Shown here: piece by piece, positions 23,555 to 34,900 of the stretch
Numbering within the stretch: the stretch's first letter is position 1
Layout of the letters: the number at the start of each line of letters is the position of its first letter
Assembly: GCA_001600615.1 (NCBI GenBank)
Contig: BCKK01000007.1
Span: forward strand, 340,431-404,430
DNA: 64,000 nt
Direction of reading: 5' to 3'
DNA from: Dioszegia crocea
Lineage: Eukaryota > Basidiomycota > Tremellomycetes > Tremellales > Bulleribasidiaceae
The notes under the pieces: model-generated
What the model saw: only the letters and a program-made list of their open reading frames with translations
Database searches by the model: none
Told to the model about the DNA's origin: nothing
Program-made: the position numbers and the translations under genes

Positions 23555-24226
23555 GGGAGGGTTATTTGCTGTGAGAGGAATCGGTGCATCTGTATCGGCA
23601 CCGCTTTCCGAGCCTGTTGACTTGCCCGTGTCCGATGCACCTGAAGCGGCTCCGGTGGGTGTTCCAGCGGCGGCAGTCGCGGCTGAGCTCGGTATTGTGG
23701 CGGCAGGTGTAGTTTTGGCTTTGGAGGGCGTAGTCGCGCCGGCTGTGACTGGGGTCGCTGGCGAAAGTTTGGAGGACGGTGTTACAGAGGGTGTGAAAGC
23801 GGTCACGGCCGGGACACTCTGGTCAGGTGTGGGAGTACTGAGATCAGAAGTGTCATCGCTGGTGTTGTCGGACGTGTCACCCCCAGCTGCAGTGTGCGGT
23901 CCGGGTGCAGTGATTAGTGTAGGTTCAGCTCCTCCTGCCGCTGGAGTCTTGACTGGCGTCTGAATCGGGGTGGCTTTGTTGATGGAAGTTGGAGTCGCCG
24001 GGGTAGTAGCTATATTATCAGCTCTGATTCTTCCGAGTCAGATCGACATTCTTCGACTTCGCAAGTTTCTAGTCCACTCACTGATAGGCCGCGCCGCGTC
24101 AACCCATCGGGTATTAAAGACCGTCACAGTGATATCCCCCGCCGCGGTGCCATCCTCGTTCACCCGTACCGCTAACGCGGCAACGAGGTGGAGCCAAGCG
24201 AGAGCTGTAGTAGATTTGAGTAGCAT
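22135..24226 (-). CDS. Secreted three-module protein A (unrecognised module)
   Basis: A signal peptide (LKSTTALAWLHLVAALAVRV) is followed by a short segment, an intron, and an about 170-residue Ser/Thr/Pro/Ala linker. Three copies of a roughly 120-residue module follow. Each opens with a hydrophobic strand and GxGVTIxNFxxYD (YPGTGVTINNFEEYD, LGEGLTIKNFKAYD, LGPGVTVKNFVGYD). Next comes a GLG plus aromatic strand, then a phase-0 intron, then CT[AV]S/N and a closing strand ending in Cys (ISVKCEP, MSFECVDD, VTFSCKA). Introns are at 23264-23335, 22754-22810 and 22282-22345. A beta-sandwich with one conserved disulfide per module is likely (inference). The stop (ACG TAG) is 167 bp from the convergent mannosyltransferase stop. 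I do not recognise the family. Confidence 0.8.
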
Positions 24227-24951
24227 CTGATTGATGAGTAAACTAGTGTCGATTGCTCTCTCGCAAATGGGTCAGTCTTGAAATATAGGCAATGTTGGGA
24301 TTTCTGATCAGCCCATCCTGGCTCTTAGCGCGTTCCTCGTACGATTCAGCAGAATTTGCCCTGACCTACCCCTGCAAATTCACCCCTTAGCCCTTGGAAC
24401 GGCAATGTGTCCTTTGATTCTCTCCGTGATACAATACAGCTCACATGGGTACATTCTGCATCCTTTCGGACTTTGATCCGCAGGATCCTTCACACTGTTA
24501 GACATAGCTGCTGAAACGCTTTCGCCCCGGGATACGTCTGAGTCCTGGGATCGATCAGCAAGGGCTGAAATCTGGATAGCGCTACTCACATAATTCTCTG
24601 AATCCTAAATCGGACGTGCATATTGCAATAAATCGCAGGGTTGCCCGTAAAGCATGAGACTATGATCATTTTCTGCAGAGGGTTAGGGTCAGCATGGCAC
24701 GGACTATGGAGCAGAGACACTCGCCACGAGTAGCAATTGATAGCAGATCTGATGCGATCAGATTTGTCTGAACTGAGATCGGAATGCCCAGGTCTCCAAA
24801 GACGGCTCAGATTTGTGTAAAGGCTGAGCTTTTGAGCTTGGCTACACGTAGCATGATTAGTCTCAATGGCCGAAGGCGAGATATCAGCGTTACAGAGTAC
24901 ATGGTATGACACAAATAGAGGACACTCAGATCAGATAGTATAGAGAAACGA
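24227..24951. other. Intergenic region between module genes A and B
   Basis: 725 bp holding the promoter of A and the 3' UTR of B. Two overlapping minus-strand frames (24380-24589, 24586-24912) are weak and show no module similarity. I see no third module copy here. Confidence 0.45.
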
Positions 24952-25952
24952 CTACACAGCGGGGAAAGCAGAGCTTTGCAACCTCGAAGTAAACTCGTTA
25001 GACGGATGGTAGGAGACAGTACGATCGGGTTTAAACTTGAGACTAACGTCGATCTTTTGCTGGCGCCCAGCCTCCAGATTAGTCAATCGTATCTATGTGA
25101 GCGTCAGCACATGCATCGACGTAACGGCCGCAAACTGTCGGTCTTAGGGGTAGTAAGACGGATATATGACTCACGTAACCTCCCGTATTCAAATCGCCAC
25201 CTGCGAAAATGACTTGCAGATCGATAGGCCCTTCATTGACCTGGCCATCCGGCCCGGGCCCAAATCCGAGGATCGTCATGTAGGTCGGGCTGGTTCCATC
25301 GACTGGTCCGGAGAATGAGGTGACGCTACCGAGGGTATTGGTGCTCGGGAAGAATGGTCGGATATTGCCGATGGTCACGCCGCGTTCGGGCATTATATAG
25401 ATCAGCGGGTAGATTTTAGTGATAGGGGAGGCCGCGGCTGAGTTGGACGATGTTGCCGTCGCTGTTGCAGTTACAGCGGGGACAGCTTGCGGAGCGGAGC
25501 AGTCGACGAGGATCTCGCCCTGCGGGGATATGATGACATCTTCGGGCGTAAAGTGTAAATTGACATCGACCTTCGATTGGGCATTGCGGTCGCGCATGTT
25601 TACTGTACACTTTATGGGTCAGCTTACTGCTAATCCGAACTAAATACCATAATGACATGGATGAAGAAAGGGGTCATAAAAGTCCTTCATGCTCATGTAG
25701 ACACTGAAAACTCACGACTCTTGTACTAGCGGTGCCACCATTGCCGGCAGGATAGCTGACTGTCCAGACGAAAGGCCAAACATTGACAACGTTTGTCGGC
25801 GCATTTGCCGTTCCTAGAGTTGTAATGTAGGATGGACCCGCAGGATCGGCTGATTTCGCAAATGAGGTAGTTGTCCCAAATGAGTTGTTGGAAGGGAAGA
25901 ATGGACGGATATTGGCGATTGAGATGCCCGTGTCTGGGTAGATATAGATAAG
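24952..25952 (-). repeat. Two protein-level module repeats in protein B
   Basis: Module 1 about 25490-25952, module 2 about 24952-25405. Both contain the NIRPFFPS core and the same intron position as the modules in protein A. Confidence 0.75.
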
Positions 25953-26425
25953 AGGCAGAGCAGCGGTCGATGACGGATCAGTGACGGACGTTGACGATGA
26001 TGCCGGTGTTGTCACAGGCGTCGTTGCTGCAGTGGTCGTGGGAATGGGCGGAGGAGTGTTCTGGGCGGGAACGATGACATTTGTAGTGGTAGGTGTGACT
26101 ACTGGTGTAGAAACCAATGTCGTTCCGGGTTCCAACGCGATTGCAGGGGTTGTCTGTCCAGCAGGGCCAGGAGCATTTGGGTTGATTGCAAGTGGATTCC
26201 CCGTCGGAGGCGTGATTGATGGCAGAGGTATGCCTGTATGCGTCAGATATCGATTCTGCGCAACGGAAAAATCGACCCACAAGATGTAGCGGTCGCCGTG
26301 ACGGTCACTGTCGTAGTGACGGTCATGGTTATCGCGGGGACTGGATTGCCATCGTTGGGACCTCGTATAGTCAATCCAGCGACGAGATGAAGTAAGCCGA
26401 TGATACTGGCGGATTTGACGAACAT
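24952..26425 (-). CDS. Secreted two-module protein B, paralogue of A
   Basis: A signal peptide (FVKSASIIGLLHLVAGLTIR) resembles that of the downstream neighbour A. A Val/Thr stretch (ITMTVTTTVTVTATATS), an intron and a Thr/Pro linker follow. Two modules come next, opening LIYIYPDTGISIANIRPFFP and LIYIMPERGVTIGNIRPFFP. Each is cut by a phase-0 intron (25610-25715 and 25093-25174). The first resumes with CTVNMRDRNAQSKVDV and ends ILVDCSAP; the second resumes with IRLTNLEAGRQQKIDV and has lost both cysteines. The two modules are closer to each other than to those of A, so they probably duplicated within this gene. The last exon runs to a TAG at 24952-24954. Secretion is predicted; the function is unknown. 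Tandem orientation with A suggests an ancestral gene duplication. Confidence 0.8.
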
Positions 26426-26941
26426 CTCTGGCTAGCAGCTATTGCTTATAACGGTTTATGTCTTTGATCTAGAAGTTAGGTAGCAAAGATATACTCGCGA
26501 GTCGGCTTTGACTCTTGCCACCACACCGCTGAGACCTGCAGCCAGCTGGATCACCATCAAGATTACCTCGTTACCCCTTGAAATCGAATCCTCCTTTGAT
26601 TTCTCCCTTGGATAGCTCCTGCGCCCTGGATGATGGCCACCATCCTTTGTGCAGACTAGCCGTCACCCCTGAAAATGGTCAGATACATTCATGAAACCCC
26701 TTGTGGACACGGAGTGGTTTCGACTGTGAATCATCAGTCAACATCGGTACACCCGTGTTCTGCTTGCGTTAGGGGGTCTAAGGTCAAAGGCATCAGTGAC
26801 TGCATTTCTGATGTATGGATATGCGAATGACTACAGTGCTGAAGCATATTCAGCTAACATTCTCCGTGCAGGAAAGAGCAAATTTACCTCGTCTCTACAT
26901 ATCCATTTACTTCTTCTTCATTTGCGATCTCTTCCCTTGCC
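26426..26941. promoter_or_regulatory. Promoter of module gene B and RSM27 3' region
   Basis: 516 bp between tandem minus-strand genes. No gene supported. Confidence 0.45.
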
Positions 26942-27481
26942 CTAACTCATCAGCACAATCCCAGACATATATCTCAACCAAGACTCACCCTTCTTAGGTG
27001 GACCTCGTCCCATCTCCTTATTCAGCGCGACCTCCTCTCTCCTCGTTCGTTCCTTCGCATCATCAAGCCATCCCGCTCCCTTTATCCGCTCAACCTCGAC
27101 GAATCCAGGCTCAACAATCTGAGATCGACCCAGCATCAACCCCTTATTCGCCCATCTCACCCCTTGGGCCTCTGGTCCCGGTGTGGCAGAGTACGCATCC
27201 CTTTGTCCACTTGACGCAGCATCGATCACTGAATTCTTGTATGCGCTCGCCCCTTCTCCTCTCCATCCGCCATAAGGATTCCAGGGGACCAAGGCGTTCA
27301 GTGTCCGCAATGAGGGCATTCGGGGATAGTATTGGATCGCCGAAGGCCCCACTAGTCGGCGCTTTAGGTATTTGGCACCTGTACGCTGACCTGTGGGATT
27401 GTGTGCCGTGTGGAAGATTTGTGAGCGGAGAGAGGAGAGGATAGTGCGGACATCGGCGGGAGGGGAGGGGCGGGGAGGCAT
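26942..27481 (-). CDS. RSM27: Mitochondrial small-subunit ribosomal protein mS33 (RSM27)
   Basis: A single exon of 179 codons. The mS33 signature is at the N-terminus: TILSSLRSQIFHTAHNPTGQ, RTGAKYLKRRLVGPS and IQYYPRMPSLRTLN. This part binds in the head of the mitochondrial small subunit. The family core is about 100 residues; the extra C-terminal region (VRWANKGLMLGRSQIVEPGF, ERTRREEVALNKEMGRG) is a usual fungal extension. The start MPPRPSPPADV was preferred over an ATG 27 codons upstream because family members start close to the SLRSQIF helix. Confidence 0.85.
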   Translation of the reverse strand: MPPRPSPPADVRTILSSLRSQIFHTAHNPTGQRTGAKYLKRRLVGPSAIQYYPRMPSLRTLNALVPWNPYGGWRGEGASAYKNSVIDAASSGQRDAYSATPGPEAQGVRWANKGLMLGRSQIVEPGFVEVERIKGAGWLDDAKERTRREEVALNKEMGRGPPKKGESWLRYMSGIVLMS

Positions 27482-27915
27482 AGTGAGAGGAGGATCTAGC
27501 GGAAGATGGGTCGATTGATCTGGGTGATTCAAATTGGCGAATCTGGACAGCGGGATTTCCAAGCTAGTACTGTGCTGAGAATCAGTCTGAGTGGCGTAGA
27601 TGCTATGCGATATCGGTCAGATGTATGGGTGTATCTCAAGCAAAAGTTGGGTTCAATGGTTTCAAGTCTGGATTGCCACGTGGCTGGTTAAACATAATTC
27701 AATTTACCTGTCTTGTGTACGGGAATTTACGGCGTTATAGAAATCCCAGTCTAGCAATTTCAGACTTTGGCCTCCGTGGAACCGAAGCCATGATGTACAA
27801 CCATGCATCGAGCTGATTGATACGCCATCAAATAGGAGACTACGATGTCCCCTGGAGATAGCAAAAATCTCTATATCGCGACGAACAAAGTCCACCAGAA
27901 GCCACGCCATCCCGC
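27482..27915. promoter_or_regulatory. RSM27 promoter / WTAP-like gene 3' region
   Basis: 434 bp between tandem minus-strand genes; short plus-strand frames are unsupported. Confidence 0.45.
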
Positions 27916-29247
27916 TCATCTCCTCCGCTTAACATCCCGGTCATCTCTAGGACCTTTCGGCGGCTCTTTCCCACTATCCCTATTCCTGTCTCTTTCTCTT
28001 TCTCTCTCTCGATCCCTATCGCGATCACCATCTCGATGTCTGCCCCCTCGCCTATCTGAAGATCCTGCTCCAGGCAAGATCGACCCCTGACTGGCAGTAG
28101 GCGAAAGCAGCATTTCAGTCTTTACAGAGTCTGATGTCCGTTCTCTCTCTCTTGGTTTGGCAGGGAGTAGTCCGCGTGGAGGTGCCCATGCCGATGAGGC
28201 GGGATTGAGAGCGACGGAGGGTGTTTTGGTGTGTGATGGACGGTGTGAGCTGGTTTGGGTGGATTTGGCAGTTTGCAGTTCAGCTCGAAGAGATTGGATG
28301 GTTGATAGATGATGTGTGAGATCAGAGCTGGGAACGTCAGCGCGGGCGACTAATTCGTCGCCAGGTGACTCACTCTAGGGATTGTATGACAGCTTTCGAT
28401 TCTGCTATAGTCAGCTCTGCAGTAGTCCCACACACCAGACCACGCACCATCTAAAGCCTTCTGCCATTCCTCTAGCATCCCACTCTGACCTCCCGCCTCA
28501 AGAACCATCGCTCCTAGCTCCTCGTTCTCCTGCATAACCGCCTTGACTCTTTGGATGACTTTCTCCAAATCCACACCTTGCACCCTCTCCCCATTGGCCG
28601 CGATATGATCATCGACAATAGACGCCTGATCCAGGGAGGAAATGACAGGACTGGCTATATGGGCCGTACCGCTCCTTGACGGTCCAGCGGTCATTGGCGA
28701 CAATGCAGAAGGGTATGGCTGCCCGAGGAAGGTGTAGCGCAGAGCCGCATTATCTCTGCTTAAGTCTGCGATATGCCGTCGAAGGACATCAAGGGTGGGT
28801 AAGAGTTCGTGTGGGATAGTCACTGCGGCGGATGTGGGAGCGGTATCTGATGGAGGGATGGCGGATTGGGAGGTATATTGCTTTGCGCGTAGCTCGTTCA
28901 ATTCCGTCTGCATTGTGAGCCGTTATACCGATACAGGCAGGGATGGACATACTAAGATTGTCTCCCGCTCAGCCTCCAGTTCCATGACTCGTCGACCCAG
29001 TCGAAGCTCATTTACCGAGGGTACTTTTGAAAGGTCCACTTTGGGTCTTTTAGTTGTCATCTGAAAGTCAGCTTGGGTCTTCGCGTGCTCCAGCTCGGAT
29101 TCGGGGCAATTCATGAGGATAACATCTAGCTCACACTTTCGACTGTACAGTCAGCTCTATCCATCTGACCTGGCTGGAAGAAGAACTTAAGAACTCACCT
29201 ACACGCTCCTCTCCCAGCAGATCATCAAAATCTACATCGTCGTCCAT
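27916..29247 (-). CDS. WTAP/Mum2-like coiled-coil protein (putative m6A-writer subunit)
   Basis: A short acidic first exon (MDDDVDFDDLLGEER) is followed by exons encoding a long coiled coil: LRLGRRVMELEAERETIL, TELNELRAKQYTSQ, LPTLDVLRRHIADLSRDNAA and VDLEKVIQRVKAVMQENEEL, then GAMVLEAGG. The QENEELG phrase and its position after coiled coil resemble WTAP/Fl(2)d/Mum2, the scaffold of the mRNA m6A methyltransferase complex. The C-terminus is a disordered Arg/Asp/Glu-rich tail (RDRDRERERERDRNRDSG) ending VKRRR, fitting a nuclear RNA-associated protein. The assignment is moderate; another coiled-coil splicing factor is possible. The splicing after exon 1 is ambiguous: either one long intron or two introns around a 6-nt exon. 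It shares a 357 bp divergent promoter with TRM44. Confidence 0.6.
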
Positions 29248-29604
29248 ATTCGTTATCGTCAAAGCGTGATTTCGATTGTGGCAGTGTCGTGTCGTGAGGA
29301 TAAGTCCAGCAGCGCGGGGGCGAATGTGGACCAGATGTGATCGATTTTCTTCTCCCGCAGGGACTCGTTCTCCTGCACTTATAGCAGTGCGACTCGTCCT
29401 TGATCGCCCCTCGGCCGTTTATCGAAGAGCTGGAAACAGGACAGTATATGGAGGAATGCGGAGCGATGTAGGGGGCTCGACAATGTCTAGTTTCCTTGGC
29501 GCTTCCGACGGAAAGCTCTTGAAGCAAATCTCAAAATCTTGCCTATCGCATCTGCTCATTTCCTACAACTTACAGCTTCAGCCAAGAGCAGGGCTAGAGC
29601 CAAG
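29248..29604. promoter_or_regulatory. Divergent promoter, WTAP-like / TRM44
   Basis: 357 bp between start codons of two RNA-modification-type genes; no other content recognised. Confidence 0.5.
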
Positions 29605-31813
29605 ATGGTCCCTCCCCGATCTCAACTCTCCGCCTTAGCTTCAGCAGGCGCAACAGCCCCTACTCCGCCCTTCCGCCCCACCCCTTCCGACCCATCTCCT
29701 TCAACGTCCACCTCAAATTGGATACCTCTCTTATCGTCACCATGTCACTTCCCCCGCTCTATATTCCTCTCGACACTGAAAGATCTCTGCCTACACCCCG
29801 AACGCAACTCATCGCTCATTCTCCGGGCAGATGCACTCCCTCCGCGATCTATAACACCCGACGACACACCCGAAGGTTTCAGTGCGATTGAAGAAGTCCG
29901 AGTGAGACTCATGCCCCGCCAGCCTAATCGAGATGGGCGATTAACACAGCGATGTCTCTTCTTCCGTGCGGAAGGTGATCCAGAGTCTGGTCAGGCCGAA
30001 CGAGGGATCGTATTGTACCTACCGGAAGTGAAGGACAAAGAGGAGGTGCCATTTTATTATCCGCCCGTAAGGGGAATAAGATACATGTGGGAGGCTGTTG
30101 AGCCAGATTTGGACGTAGCGCTGGAAGATCTGGATTTGGGGGACGAGGGAGAGACAAAGGAGGATCAGGCCGATGGTCCAGTGACACCACCCGTAGTTGG
30201 GAGAATAACAATCGCCTACCTACCTTGGCCTGATGATCCGCCCGAAGCATCGACTCCACCCATCCTACAAGCTCCGCCGATATCTTTGTCCCCAACCCGA
30301 GTTCTCCCAAAGCGTCGCTCACCACTCTCTGCCCCGCCAATGTCTGTAAATGCAGATGGAGACGTCACAAATGTCGATCCTACAGGAATCAACACCCGAC
30401 CGGTCGCTCCGGCAGCGACAGTCATCAACCCTCTTCCCCCACTTACATCCTTGGAAAGTCACAATAAGGCTACAGAGAGGATAACGAGGATAGCTCGAGT
30501 GTTACTTGAGACCGTGTACAAGCATGGATTTGGGCATATGGTCGGGTATAAGAAACGGGTTCATCATGATGTGAGCTAGTTGGCTTATCGAGTGTTGCTG
30601 ATGGTTTTAGGTAATTGTGCCAAGGGACTCTTTCCAGGATCTGTACCTCGTTCTTAAAGATCGTCATCGGCATTTAGACTCCCGGGCGCCTAAGCCCGGA
30701 AGTACTAGCACCAAGATTGAAGATGTCAAACGGCATGTGTTCAAGGTATGTCTTGCTCACACTCCTCGTCCAGAAGAAGCCAACAATGAAGGATGGTGGC
30801 TTACCAGACGACCCTCATCTGCCCATTTCTCACTCTTCACACTTATCCTCACATCACACAAACTCACTGGTCGATCTTTCCGAATGGGGCGAACAGGACG
30901 TTGCGATTGCTGCTTTCCTCATGTTGTTGTGGAAAGAGGAGTATCCTCCGAGGGAGATTGAAGAAAGTGGAGCAGGCGAAGAGTGGGATAAGTGGGGAAG
31001 ACCACCTGGAGGATTCGTCGATTTGGGCTGTGTAAGTTGGACCTTAGGTTCAGATGAAAGAGTGCTGATGATCAGGGTAATGGACTCTTAGTACACATCC
31101 TTACGGCTGAAGGATACGCTGGGAAAGGCTTCGAATTGCGTAAAAGGCGAACATGGCCTGCATACCCTCCAGAGACACAGGCGAACCTCATTGAACTACC
31201 TATAAATTTCCCATCTTGGTTTCCGGCTACCCTTGACCAGTGGGAGAAGGGGGAGTGGGAAGGAAGAGAAGGATGTCCAATAAAAGAAGGGACATTCATC
31301 ATTGGGAATCATGCTGATGAGATCACTGTATGTTTCCAGTCTTATATCGTGATCGTGCTGATATCTCAGCCCTGGATACCTCTGCTTTCACTTCTCCCAT
31401 CCTCACCATCCTCTTTCTTATCACTCCCATGCTGCGCCCATACCCTCGATGCACCCTTCACCCCAGCGACATTCTCCCCGCCGCCCCATGATCATTTACC
31501 GCCCGATGGGCTAGACGCAGGGCTCGAGGCTGGCCAAAGTCGGTATAAGGCGTATCTCATGTGGCTGGGTTGGGTGGGTGTGAAGTGTGGTTGGGAGTGG
31601 GAGAAGGAAGGGTTGAGAGTGCCGTCTACGAGAGGATGGGGCATTGTGGGTGAGTCAACCTGGTATGTGTTGAGCTGACAGTCAGGACGAAAGCGGTGGG
31701 CTACGACGCCGGAGGAATTGCGAGAATGTAGGGAATGGGCTTTGGGGCAGGTTGAGGAAGTGCGGACGAGGGGTGCGTTCAAGGTTAGGGTGAAGGAGGG
31801 GAATGAACATTAG
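29605..31813 (+). CDS. TRM44: tRNA (uracil-2'-O-)-methyltransferase TRM44
   Basis: TRM44 makes 2'-O-methyluridine at position 44 of tRNA-Ser in the cytoplasm. Six or seven exons read in frame. The N-terminal half has PRSIFLSTLKDLCLHPERNS, GIVLYLPEVKDKEEVPFYYP and a helix ERITRIARVLLETVYKHGFG, then VIVPRDSFQDLYLVLKDRH. The SAM-binding signature follows: DLSEWGEQDVAIAAFLMLLW, GFVDLGCGNGLLVHILTAEG, YAGKGFELRKRRTWPAYPPE and FIIGNHADEIT. The C-terminal part (PWIPLLSLLP, CCAHTLDAPF, WLGWVGVKCGWEWEKEGLRV) is also family-like. The intron at 30746-30773 is only 28 nt. The start MVPPRSQLS was chosen; an in-frame ATG lies 22 codons upstream at 29539. Confidence 0.93.
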
Positions 31814-31967
31814 ACTTTGCTAGACGGCGTAAATAATCTATAATAGACTAGATTCCCAAGATGAGATGTGCTTGTTCTCCCAGTCAGCGCTGGGCGCTGG
31901 AGACCAATACCTAAAGTGCATCTACTCAACACTACTCTATCCCAGATCTAGATACCTACAGATCTAC

Positions 31968-34900
31968 CTAGTACACCTCGAGGACATACCTCTCCTCCTC
32001 CTTGAGCTCCTCAATAAACTCTTCCGCCTTCTTCCTCTCCATTCCCTTCTCCTGCACCAAACTACCTACGAGCGCCTCGTACACATCGGGTACGGGCCAA
32101 GTAGGACCACAGAGGTAGAAGTAGGCCGCCTCATCTCCTTGGCCAGACATGAGATCCGCCAACAATTTCTTATCCTCATTCATCTTGTGTTGGATATACA
32201 CCTTATCCTTTCCATCTCGAGAGAACGCCAGGCCAGCATGCGCAATGACGCCCGAGGCAATGTATGCCTCGATTTCTTCTCCGTATAGGTATTCTTGGCT
32301 TCTGTATCGGGATCCAAAGTAATAGAGGAGTGGACCGACTTCGACGCCCTGACTTCGTTGCCATGCCCGGTGTTGCATGAAAGCGCGGAAGGGTGCGGCT
32401 CCGGTACCGAGACCGGCCATGATGATGGGTTGTTTATCCGAAGGAGGGAGTTTCATCACGGATGGTTTGATCGATACGGTGACTTGAGAACCTGGGGCGA
32501 GGGCTGCAAGGTATCGCGTACATTGACCATATCGTGGTGAGCCTGTAAGTCAGCGTGATCCTTCCCTGTGTAAGGCAAGACATACCGGTAGAGCTCAACC
32601 AGTCGACGGTAACAATCAACAACTCGACCTTGTCCCCTACGGCCTTCTGACTACTGGCAATAGAGTAGTGCCTAGGTTTAATCTCAGGAATCAACCCGAC
32701 GAGCTCTTCGATCCCAGGACGCGCCGTCCTGAACCTAAACAGCACATCCGCAAAGGTGACCGTCTCCTTCTCCGCCATCTTCTTAAACAGCTCAGCACCT
32801 TCAGGCGCCGAGATGAATTTAAGCGTCATGGCGTCTGACTTCTTGGTGGCTAGCTTGGCCAATGAGGCGTAGAAGGCCTTTCCGGGTCGACCGAACAGAT
32901 CAATGTTCTGCTGGAGGAGTTGGAAGATGGTTCGAGTTTCCATCGTTCCGGCTTTAAGAGGGTTGGGGAATGAAACAAGCGCATCGGGTTCAAGACCGTA
33001 CCACGAGCAAAAGTTTAGAACTTCCTCGGTATCGTTCCAACCGTGAATACCAATCGCCTCTCCGATCTCGTATTTCAACCCGGTGCCCGTAGAGTCAAGC
33101 TCGAGGTGGAAGACATTACGGTCGTAGGCTTGGGGAGTAAGTCGGCGGTTCTCGGTGACGGTAACGAGGAAAGTTTCGTCTGCTTGTGAGGGGCGTAGGG
33201 TAGAGATGGTAGGTGTAGGATCAGAGGAAGGGTCGACGGCAAATGCCTCGCGGAATAGCAAGTGACGAGCTGCTAATTCCTTGGTGACGAGTTTGGGAGT
33301 TTCGTCAATGTTAAGATCAATCACGCCGTCCTGGCCAGCGAGCGCATCCCATTCCCATTCCGGCTTGACCTTGTCAACCTTGCCTTCTTCAAGCTCGGGC
33401 ACAGACCACTCGCGCGCTACGAGCTCGCCTAGGCCCGCTTGGGCATCCTCAATGTCCTCCCGGCCGACTTCGCCAGTGTAGAAGGCGTCGAGAACCTTGC
33501 GTACACCCTGGGGCAAAACCTGCTTGCCCGTGTAGAGCAAGAGGAATGCAGCGGCCTCTTTAATGGGGAGAGTAGGAGACGCGGGGTCAAGATCAAGGAG
33601 GAAGACCCGGATGTTTTTGGACTGGATAGTCTGAATCTCGGTACGTGAGAGTTTGACGGCAACTTCCTCCTCCTGCCACGGCAACTCGAGGACGAGGATA
33701 CCGCCGGGGACGAGGGTAGAGAGGACGTCGGTGGCCTTGAGGACGTTGGCGTCGGACACCCAGACGACCTGGGACTGGGCCGACTGTGTGAGGGGGGCAG
33801 GTGTGGAGCCTGAGGGTGAAAGGGAGAGGACGGATTTGACACCTCGGGCGGCGGACGAGCCGTAGGCTGCCAATCGGGCCTGAAGGGAGGGGCTCGAGAG
33901 GAAGAGGTGGGAGAGGAGCTGGGGGAGAGGGGAGGTGGGTGCGGTGTAGAAGGAGATGGTCTTGCTTTCGGCTACTGGAGCCGGAGTGGGGGTAGCGGAA
34001 GCAACGACAGACTTGACGGTAGGGTAAGTCTGGGCGCTGGAGCCGGACGCAGAGTAGAGAGCGGAGAGGACGACGGCTTTGAGTGCGTCCGCGTCGGATT
34101 TGATACCCGCTACGACAGAGACGGTCTTGCCGGCAAGGGCAGCGGCAAGGGCGTCAGGGGATGGCGCGAGGGAGTTGAGAGTGATGACACCGCCGGACAT
34201 CGACTGGGCGTAAGCACCAGCGGGAACAATGGTGATTTCCTTTGCCTCGCCATTCAGGATAGAGAACCCAATCTCGGATACCGAGGGAGAGGGGAAAGTG
34301 TAGCTCGTGACTTCACGTCCGGTGTATGTCGATTCAACAACGTGAATGACTTTACCGCCCGAAGCGTAGATCTTGGCGGCATTCTCGACGGCGTCAGCAC
34401 CGGAGAAGACGACGTTCCACCCCTCGATGGCAGTGAGGGATTTCACGAGACCGGCAGAAAAGAGGGTATCCTGCAGATCGAGCGAGTCGGAGGGGGCCGT
34501 AGTGGCAATGTGGATCACTACGTCTTCGCCCTTGATGGAGCCGAGAGAAGGGATGAGGTTGGGGAGGGTAGTGGTCGTAGCGAAAACGCTAAGTTTTCCA
34601 CTGGACCGGGCGGTATAACCGGCCAATTCCATACCGGCGCCCAAACGGTTTTGGACGGCGTAAACCTTGTCCGATCCCCAACCGACGGCCTTGGAGCCAA
34701 AGCCTACTTGGACTGCATCGTCGTATACCCAAACAGCGGCAGACTGCTGGACTGCCAAAGCCTCAATGACCTCGATCGCCGATCCGAATACGGTCGACCC
34801 GGCCTTGGTAGAAGGGGAGGGAGCGGACGAAGCGAGAAGCTCGAGGTAGTACTGGCTGTCATTGGGGGAAAGCCGGGAGGAAGGGAGAGAGGCATCGACG

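Noticed and set aside
24380..24912. Overlapping minus-strand frames between the module genes, first considered as a third module gene
   Set aside because: No signal peptide, no module motif, and no splice signals linking them.
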